A stretch of DNA of 28,887 nucleotides from an uncultured Alphaproteobacteria bacterium. Lineage in GTDB: Bacteria; Pseudomonadota; Alphaproteobacteria; Micavibrionales; Micavibrionaceae. The position numbers and the translations under genes are program-made. Shown here one piece after another: positions 23,770-28,887 of the stretch (position 1 is its first letter; each line of letters begins with the position of its first letter). Where the stretch lies: contig CAMLMM010000021.1 in the NCBI GenBank assembly GCA_946481105.1, forward strand, positions 1 to 28,887. Reading direction: 5' to 3'. The notes beneath the pieces are model-generated. The model saw nothing but the letters and a program-made list of their open reading frames with translations. It searched no databases and had not been told where the DNA came from.

Positions 23770-25272
23770 TTAGGCCGCGGCCCGTTTGATGCGCTGGTCA
23801 TACTCGCCGACTTCCGGATATTTGGCGGTCAGCAATTGATCAATCGATTCAAACATGTCGTGCATACGGCTCTCGGATACGGGGCTTTCCACCACAACCA
23901 CCAGCGATGGCTTGTTGGATGAGGCGCGGATAAGCCCCCATGTTCCGTCTGTGAGCGTGAAACGCACACCGTTGACGGTAACAACTTCGGTCAAGTCCTG
24001 GCCCAGCAGCTTCTGGCCGTTGTCCTTCATGGCTTGATATAATTTCGTGACTTCATCGACGACGACATATTTGCGGTCGTCAGGGCAGAATGGCGACATA
24101 GTTGGGGATGACCATGTCTTCGGCAGGGCGTCTTTCAGGTCACTCATGCTTTTGCCTGGGTTGCGGTCCATCAGGCGGCAGATGGTAACGGCGGTCAGAA
24201 CGCCATCGTCATAACCACGACCCAGCGGCTTGTTAAAGAAGTAATGACCGCTCTTCTCAAATCCGACCAGCGCGCCGGTTTCATTGACGCGGCGTTTCAT
24301 GTACGAATGCCCGGTCTTCCAGTAATCAGTCTTGACGTTCAGGGATTGCAGTTCAGGATCGCTCAGGTACAAACCAGTTGATTTCACATCGACGACGAAT
24401 GTCGGGTTCTTGTGTTGTTTTGCCAGATCACGGGCCAGGATAACACCCATCTTGTCAGCGAAGATTTCATCACCCGTATTGTCGACAACACCGCAGCGGT
24501 CGCCATCGCCATCAAAGCCCAGGCCGATATCTGCCCCGGATTCGATGACCTTTTTGCTGAGGGCGTGAAGCATCTCAAGGTCTTCGGGGTTCGGGTTGTA
24601 ATGCGGGAAGGTGTAATCAAGGTTACAGTCCATTTCGACGACGTCAACGCCAATGGCGCGCAGGACATCCGGGGCATAGGCGCCAGCCGTACCATTGCCG
24701 CAGGCCACGACAACCTTCAATTTGCGGCTGATCTTGCCGTCTTTGCTCAGGTCGCGGATGTAACGTTCTTTAATATCGGCGATATAGTCATACGATCCGC
24801 CAGCAATTTTCTTAAACGCGCTGGTTTTGACGATTTCTTTCAGACGGGACATTTCATCCGGGCCGAATGTCATCGGGCGGTTGATACCCATCTTGACGCC
24901 CGTCCATCCGTTTTCGTTATGGCTGGCGGTGACCATCGCAACCGCCGGGCAGTCGAGTTCGAACTGGCTGAAATAAGCGACAGGTGACAGTGCCAGTCCG
25001 ATATCACGGACTTGGCATCCGGTGGCCATCAGGCCGACGATCAGCGCATTCTTGATGGACATGCTGTACGAACGGTAATCATGACCGACCACAATCGCCG
25101 GTGGTGTAATACCGCGTTCCTGCATGATGGTGCCGATACCCATGCCCAGTGATTGTACGCCGCGCAGGTTGAGTTGTTCAGGATATAACCACCGGGCGTC
25201 ATATTCACGGAAGCCGCTTTCGGCGATTACAACATCACGTTCATACGCTTCGCTATTTGGCTTTGCGGTCAT
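23770..25272 (-). CDS. algC: Phosphomannomutase / phosphoglucomutase
   Basis: The 500-residue protein belongs to the alpha-D-phosphohexomutase family. All four active-site signatures are present: Ser117 in TASHN (the phosphoserine), the metal loop GFDGDGDR, the sugar-specificity loop GFEKSGHYFF, and the phosphate loop RASSNKPS near the C-terminus. It converts mannose-6-P to mannose-1-P, the step between the two AlgA reactions; such enzymes often also act on glucose phosphates for lipopolysaccharide. In Pseudomonas algC is remote from the alg operon, whereas here it leads the algC-algD-algA set. A GAGAG ribosome-binding site precedes the ATG at 25272. The length is a little above the usual 460. 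Confidence 0.92.
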   Translation of the reverse strand: MTAKPNSEAYERDVVIAESGFREYDARWLYPEQLNLRGVQSLGMGIGTIMQERGITPPAIVVGHDYRSYSMSIKNALIVGLMATGCQVRDIGLALSPVAYFSQFELDCPAVAMVTASHNENGWTGVKMGINRPMTFGPDEMSRLKEIVKTSAFKKIAGGSYDYIADIKERYIRDLSKDGKISRKLKVVVACGNGTAGAYAPDVLRAIGVDVVEMDCNLDYTFPHYNPNPEDLEMLHALSKKVIESGADIGLGFDGDGDRCGVVDNTGDEIFADKMGVILARDLAKQHKNPTFVVDVKSTGLYLSDPELQSLNVKTDYWKTGHSYMKRRVNETGALVGFEKSGHYFFNKPLGRGYDDGVLTAVTICRLMDRNPGKSMSDLKDALPKTWSSPTMSPFCPDDRKYVVVDEVTKLYQAMKDNGQKLLGQDLTEVVTVNGVRFTLTDGTWGLIRASSNKPSLVVVVESPVSESRMHDMFESIDQLLTAKYPEVGEYDQRIKRAAA

Positions 25273-25423
25273 TTGTTCTCTCTGCGGGTTGTCGGTTTAA
25301 ATTCCGGGCTAATCTAGCCTATAATGTTGCGTTGCAACAGTAATAAAATTAGAGCGGAGTGATACATTATATTTTCAATAATGTAAATAAAAATCATGCC
25401 CAATTATTAAATTTTATCGAAAA
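25273..25423. promoter_or_regulatory. Divergent control region upstream of algC
   Basis: The AT-rich region separates algC (minus) from the haemagglutinin-domain gene (plus). On the minus strand a TATAAT hexamer (25366-25371) is present but lacks a good -35 partner. A GTTGC/GCAAC inverted motif (25326-25338) could be an operator. No gene is seen here. Confidence 0.3.
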
Positions 25424-25439
25424 TGGCATAAGCCTTGCA
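25424..25439 (+). promoter_or_regulatory. Sigma-54 (RpoN) type promoter
   Basis: TGGCA (25424-25428) and TTGCA (25435-25439) match the -24/-12 consensus with the correct 12-bp distance between the GG (25425-25426) and GC (25437-25438) doublets. The predicted transcription start is near 25450, leaving a leader of about 20 nt that contains the ribosome-binding site of the gene at 25470. The enhancer-binding activator is not encoded in this window. Confidence 0.6.
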
Positions 25440-25469
25440 TGTTATGAAATATAACTAAGTGAGGGTGGA

Positions 25470-26741
25470 ATGACTGCATTTTCAACAATTTCCCTTAGCC
25501 GCCAAGCGCGTAACCGCCTTCTTAGCATCGCTTTGGCGACAACAGCCCTCATGTCTCCACTGCATTATGCCTATGCCCTTGATTCCAAAGCCTTGCCCGC
25601 TGGGGAAACAATAATAGGCGGGCAGGCTAGCTTTGACCGTTCTGTGACCAATACCCTGAATATCAACCAGCAAACTGACCGTCTGGTTATTGAATGGAGC
25701 AAAGGCTTTGATATCGGGTCCAAAGCCAAGGTCAATTTCACGCAGCCTGACAGTAATTCCATCGTTGTGAACCGCGTAACGGACAAAGGCAGCGACCCAA
25801 CCCATATTATGGGGGAACTGACAGCCAATGGCCGGGTTGTTATCCTTGACCAAAATGGCGTTATCTTTGGCAAAACAGCCAAGGTTGATGTTGGCGGACT
25901 GGTGGCATCCACCGGAAATATTAACGACCAGGCCTTTCTGGCAGGAGCAAAAACCCTTGGCCTGGCATATATTGCCGCTGGGTCGGTAACAAATGCCGGG
26001 TCAATTACAGTTGCAGAAGGCGGATTAGCGGCTTTCGTAGCCCCGACCGTGCGGAATACGGGACTAATTGTTGCGCGCATGGGCAAAGTATTCATGGGCG
26101 ATGCCGAAGTTGTCACGCTGGATTTATACGGTGACGGTCTTTTTGAAGTTACCGCTCGCACAGATCTCAAAAAGGTCAACATAGAAAACAGTGGCCAGAT
26201 TGATGCTAAAGGTGGCCACATTCTGTTGACTTCGGTGATGGCGGATAATGTCGTCAAAAACCTGGTCAATATGACAGGCGTAACTGAAAGCAACAGCTTT
26301 GAAATTAAAGCCGGAAAAATTATCCTGGGGACTGTCTCAGAATATAAACAGGGAAAACCGGTTGTGGTGATACCTGAGCCTGAAGTTACATTGCCGCCAG
26401 TTGCAGAGCCAGAGGCAGAAATGGATACCCCACCTTCTGACCCTGCCGAGCCAGTAGAAGAGGTTATGGAGCCGCAGCCGGAACCCGCAACTCCTGAAAT
26501 CCAGCCGGAAGGGCCTGCACCTGAGATCGTAGTATCTGAGCCAGTGGACACTATTGTATTGGTGCCTGTAGTGTCAGAGCCAGAGGAGGCAGTCTCCAGC
26601 CATGTCGTCGTAAGATCCACACTGCGGAGAATCAGATATAAACTGATGGACAGTGTGTTCAATCTGACATCAGCGATGAAATATTCGGCAAGGTATCTGT
26701 TCGATAGTGCCGAAGATGACTGGGAGTTGGGTCGCAATTAA
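25470..26741 (+). CDS. Short exoprotein with filamentous-haemagglutinin N-terminal (TPS) domain
   Basis: The 423-residue protein has a long signal peptide (AYA/L, about residue 36) followed by the haemagglutination-activity/TPS domain (about 40-280), with the characteristic GGQAS start and Asp127-Gln-Asn-Gly-Val-Ile-Phe-Gly, the counterpart of the NPNG-type motif. A Pro/Glu-rich, presumably extended segment (about 302-380) follows, then a basic tail of about 40 residues. There is no long adhesin repeat region, so this is far shorter than typical TpsA exoproteins. No TpsB transporter is in the window. A GAGGGTGG ribosome-binding site directly precedes the ATG, and a sigma-54-type promoter lies 30-45 bp upstream. 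The stop overlaps that of the convergent gene by three bases. Function unknown; cell-surface or matrix attachment is a guess. Confidence 0.82.
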   Translation: MTAFSTISLSRQARNRLLSIALATTALMSPLHYAYALDSKALPAGETIIGGQASFDRSVTNTLNINQQTDRLVIEWSKGFDIGSKAKVNFTQPDSNSIVVNRVTDKGSDPTHIMGELTANGRVVILDQNGVIFGKTAKVDVGGLVASTGNINDQAFLAGAKTLGLAYIAAGSVTNAGSITVAEGGLAAFVAPTVRNTGLIVARMGKVFMGDAEVVTLDLYGDGLFEVTARTDLKKVNIENSGQIDAKGGHILLTSVMADNVVKNLVNMTGVTESNSFEIKAGKIILGTVSEYKQGKPVVVIPEPEVTLPPVAEPEAEMDTPPSDPAEPVEEVMEPQPEPATPEIQPEGPAPEIVVSEPVDTIVLVPVVSEPEEAVSSHVVVRSTLRRIRYKLMDSVFNLTSAMKYSARYLFDSAEDDWELGRN

Positions 26742-27490
26742 TTTATCGTCACCAACAGAGCGGCGTGATCGGAGTAAGGCTGCGGAATAATTTTTAAGTC
26801 AAGCCGGTCACGAATGCTATCCGAGCAAACGCATAAATCCAGTATCAAACTGCGGCGGTGGAATTTGAACGTTGCCGTTTTGTCATCATTCAGCAGATGC
26901 ATCCCCGTCCCGTCGAGCAACGGTGCCAGTTCCGAAAAGCCATGCATGATATTAAAGTCGCCCAGCAATATGGCCGGGTTTTCCGACTGTTTGATCAGGT
27001 CGTGTATTTCAACAAACTGCTGCGCCCGCACCGATTTAATCAGCGAAAAATGCGTGAAATACAAATGAGTTTGATCCGGCAAAACCAGGCGGTAGATTAA
27101 GCGTTTTGACCCGCGGCTGAAATACATTTTTTCATAGGGGTGGCTGTGCTGCGCCATGAAGCCGTTACTCTTTCCCCGGTGAAAAGGAAGGCGGCTGATT
27201 TTACTCCCCGGCCCGTATTTGTCGGCCATATCGTTGAATATATAATTCTCGTCAATCATGGCTTTCATCTGATTGAAGTTCTGCGAAAAGAACGACCCTT
27301 CGTCTATCTCCACGAAACAGCATAATTCAGGTTTGTGTTCATAAATGATGGAACGCAACTGCATCAGCACCTGTTGCTGTACCGTGAGGGGGCAATAAAA
27401 ATGGCGATGCAGGCGCCGCAGATGCTGTTTCAGGCTGCCGTCAATGTCGCGGGCGTAGCCGATATTGCCGAAGAAAACCGTATAGGCCAT
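26738..27490 (-). CDS. Endonuclease/exonuclease/phosphatase-fold protein, YbhP-like
   Basis: The 250-residue protein has the motifs of the metal-dependent phosphodiesterase fold: Glu in FVEIDEG, the YFTHFSL histidine strand, Asp178-x-Asn180 in LGDFN, and Asp241-His242 in the C-terminal SDHAALL. There is no signal peptide. It follows the phospholipase-D-type gene by 6 bp with AGGGA upstream, so the two form an operon. In E. coli the same pair occurs as ybhP and clsB (ybhO), and YbhP has the same length class; the substrate is unknown, possibly a phospholipid. It is unrelated to alginate synthesis as far as can be seen. Confidence 0.85.
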   Translation of the reverse strand: MAYTVFFGNIGYARDIDGSLKQHLRRLHRHFYCPLTVQQQVLMQLRSIIYEHKPELCCFVEIDEGSFFSQNFNQMKAMIDENYIFNDMADKYGPGSKISRLPFHRGKSNGFMAQHSHPYEKMYFSRGSKRLIYRLVLPDQTHLYFTHFSLIKSVRAQQFVEIHDLIKQSENPAILLGDFNIMHGFSELAPLLDGTGMHLLNDDKTATFKFHRRSLILDLCVCSDSIRDRLDLKIIPQPYSDHAALLVTIN

Positions 27491-27496
27491 AGTCCC

Positions 27497-28609
27497 TCAC
27501 AAAATACGCTCGATATACCGCCCGGCGTAGCCGATCAGCTTGTGCAGAAGCGGTATTTTATTCCAGTATGCGCGGTCGGCCTTGATGCAATCCTGCAGAT
27601 CTTCCTCAAAATAGGTTTTTAGTTCACGGACGATATAACTGTCACGGATAATAATATTCGCTTCACGATTCCGCCACAGGCTCAAATAATCGAGGTTACT
27701 GCTGCCGATCATCGCCCATGAATCATCGATGACGATATATTTGGCGTGCATCAGTGATTTTTTATACAGGTATAAATGTATGCCGGACCGGAGGAATTTC
27801 GGCAGATAGGACTGCGATACGCAATCGGCCAGCGAGACATCTGTCCCTTCGCTGGCGATGACGGCCACTTTTACCCCATGACGTGCGGCGTTACGCAATG
27901 CTTTTACCAAACGGCGCGGCGGAACTAGATAGGGTGTGGCCAGATAAATGGTTTCTTTGGCTTGCGCAATCTGTTGCAATAATTCCAGATAAATTGGGTT
28001 GTACCCCAGATGCGGGGTGCTGATGCAATAGCGGAATCGCCCATCCGGGGCGTGGCTGGACGGTTTCGGTATAAAGCGGGACATGCCCCCCGAAACGTAA
28101 TCCAGCAGCGCCTGAAAATCGCCCCGAATAGCCTGAATAAGCGGCAGACTCACAAAGCGGGCATGCACATCGCGCCAGTCGCGCATTTCCTCAGACAGGC
28201 AGGCGCTGCCGATATGGACGATGACGCCATCAATGACCAGAACCTTGGAATGATTGCGGGGAAACCATATCTGCGGGCGCACGATGTCCCAGAACCGGAG
28301 CGGGTTAAAGAAATAGACCTGCCCCCCGGCCTGCCGCAGCTTATCAATCAACGGGGATGATGTCACCCCGCGGCTGCCCACGCTATCGAGGATAAGCGTC
28401 ACGCGAATTCCTTGTTGCGCCTTGGTGATAAAGAGACGCAGAAAGGACTGCCCGACTATATCATTCTCCAGAATATATTGCTGCATGTCGATGGAAATGC
28501 GGGCCGTTGCACAGTCGTGATACATGGCTTCCCATGCCTCATGCGTGCGGAGGAAGAAGGACGGGTTGGCCTCCGGTTGACTGGCCGGGTTTCTCAGCAG
28601 GCTGCTCAT
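27497..28609 (-). CDS. clsB: Cardiolipin synthase, ClsB-type phospholipase D superfamily
   Basis: The 370-residue protein has two HxKxxxxD motifs, His120/Lys122/Asp127 (NHSKVLVIDG) and His288/Lys290/Asp295 (MHAKYIVIDD), each followed by a GSxN/GSAC-type strand. It lacks the N-terminal membrane helices of ClsA, like ClsB (413 residues in E. coli). Such enzymes join phospholipids to cardiolipin; ClsB can use phosphatidylethanolamine with phosphatidylglycerol. The linkage to a YbhP-like gene supports the ClsB assignment over a general phospholipase D. The ribosome-binding site before ATG 28609 is weak; an in-frame ATG further on would remove few residues. Confidence 0.83.
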   Translation of the reverse strand: MSSLLRNPASQPEANPSFFLRTHEAWEAMYHDCATARISIDMQQYILENDIVGQSFLRLFITKAQQGIRVTLILDSVGSRGVTSSPLIDKLRQAGGQVYFFNPLRFWDIVRPQIWFPRNHSKVLVIDGVIVHIGSACLSEEMRDWRDVHARFVSLPLIQAIRGDFQALLDYVSGGMSRFIPKPSSHAPDGRFRYCISTPHLGYNPIYLELLQQIAQAKETIYLATPYLVPPRRLVKALRNAARHGVKVAVIASEGTDVSLADCVSQSYLPKFLRSGIHLYLYKKSLMHAKYIVIDDSWAMIGSSNLDYLSLWRNREANIIIRDSYIVRELKTYFEEDLQDCIKADRAYWNKIPLLHKLIGYAGRYIERIL

Positions 28610-28623
28610 GAATCAGCTTTCAG

Positions 28624-28629
28624 ATTATA
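28624..28629 (-). promoter_or_regulatory. Possible -10 element for the clsB-ybhP pair
   Basis: A perfect TATAAT on the minus strand lies 14 nt before the clsB start codon. No good -35 element is visible at 16-18 bp, and the leader would be very short, so this is tentative. Confidence 0.3.
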
Positions 28630-28698
28630 CGCCATAACTAACTCTGAAACCGGGGGGAGAGTTCAATCGCCGGAAAATTGATGGTTTTCTGCGGAGAG

Positions 28699-28711
28699 TT
28701 AATAGTTCGTT
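28699..28711 (-). repeat. Dispersed repeat AACGAACTATTAA, inverted copy
   Basis: Exact reverse-complement match to the 13-mer at 22165-22177; extended to 16 bases (28696-28711) against that copy. It lies next to the palindromic element at 28740-28866, as copy 1 lies next to the element at 22192-22251. Confidence 0.6.
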
Positions 28712-28739
28712 TTGCAGATTTGGGAAAAAAGTTAGTACG

Positions 28740-28866
28740 TCACCCCCATCCGTCTTCGCTACGCTTCGCCGGGACAAGCCTAAATCCTCCCCCATGAAAG
28801 GGGGAGGGCTTGAAGGCGCAGGTCTTTTCCTCCCCCCTTGACGGGGGAAGATCAGGATGGGGGTGA
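28740..28866. repeat. 127-bp intergenic element with perfect 12-bp terminal inverted repeats
   Basis: TCACCCCCATCC (28740-28751) and GGATGGGGGTGA (28855-28866) are perfect inverted ends. Inside, CCTCCCCC (28786-28793) and GGGGGAGG (28800-28807) form one hairpin, and a CCCCC/GGGGG pair near 28834-28846 forms a second. No coding frame is supported. The pattern suggests a non-autonomous palindromic repeat element. Confidence 0.6.
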
Positions 28867-28887
28867 GGAAGGTATTTTTCATGAATT

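Noticed and set aside
23772..23782. GC-rich palindrome at the algC 3' end as a terminator
   Set aside because: It encodes the last Ala residues of AlgC and has no loop or following T-run.
25571..26737. Long 388-residue open frame on the minus strand
   Set aside because: It is antisense to the haemagglutinin-domain gene, which has a signal peptide, a ribosome-binding site, a promoter and a family motif. The antisense product is Ser/Thr-rich low complexity without features.
28625..28882. 85-residue open frame on the minus strand at the window end
   Set aside because: It is translated from the hairpin-rich repeat element, giving Pro-rich low complexity.

Overview
This window is a nearly self-contained alginate (acetylated polymannuronate/guluronate) biosynthesis and export locus from a Gram-negative bacterium. 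Signal peptides, an outer-membrane lipoprotein and a beta-barrel porin show the Gram-negative envelope. The unusual gene layout, the putative beta-barrel-porin type of outer-membrane protein and the hairpin-rich intergenic repeats suggest an alphaproteobacterium rather than Pseudomonas or Azotobacter. That placement is inference and cannot be fixed from this window alone.

Layout. (1) 1-833: the 3' end of a secreted, possibly beta-helical protein whose start lies outside the window, followed by a two-way terminator. (2) 905-3758, minus strand: algK-like lipoprotein gene followed by an outer-membrane beta-barrel gene, in the position that algE takes after algK in Pseudomonas. (3) 3980-18932, plus strand: a tightly packed operon alg8 - alg44 - algG (with an extra 500-residue helical N-terminus) - algL - Sel1-repeat gene - algJ - algI - algX - algF - large Sel1-repeat gene, closed by a terminator. 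(4) 19050-20432, plus strand: an SGNH hydrolase without a visible signal peptide. (5) 20487-25272, minus strand: algC, algD and algA, the GDP-mannuronate supply genes. (6) 25470-26741, plus strand: a short protein with a filamentous-haemagglutinin N-terminal domain behind a good sigma-54-type promoter match. (7) 26738-28609, minus strand: a cardiolipin synthase/YbhP-type pair. The end of the window is a hairpin-rich repeat region.

How it works together. AlgA and AlgC convert fructose-6-P to GDP-mannose and AlgD oxidises it to GDP-mannuronate. Alg8 polymerises it at the inner membrane under control of the c-di-GMP-binding Alg44. AlgI, AlgJ, AlgX and AlgF acetylate the chain, AlgG epimerises it and AlgL degrades stray periplasmic polymer. 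AlgK and the beta-barrel would form the outer-membrane exit. Every core function of the Pseudomonas system is present. The departures are the split and rearranged operons, the enlarged AlgG, two additional Sel1-repeat periplasmic proteins, the replacement porin and the appended SGNH hydrolase.
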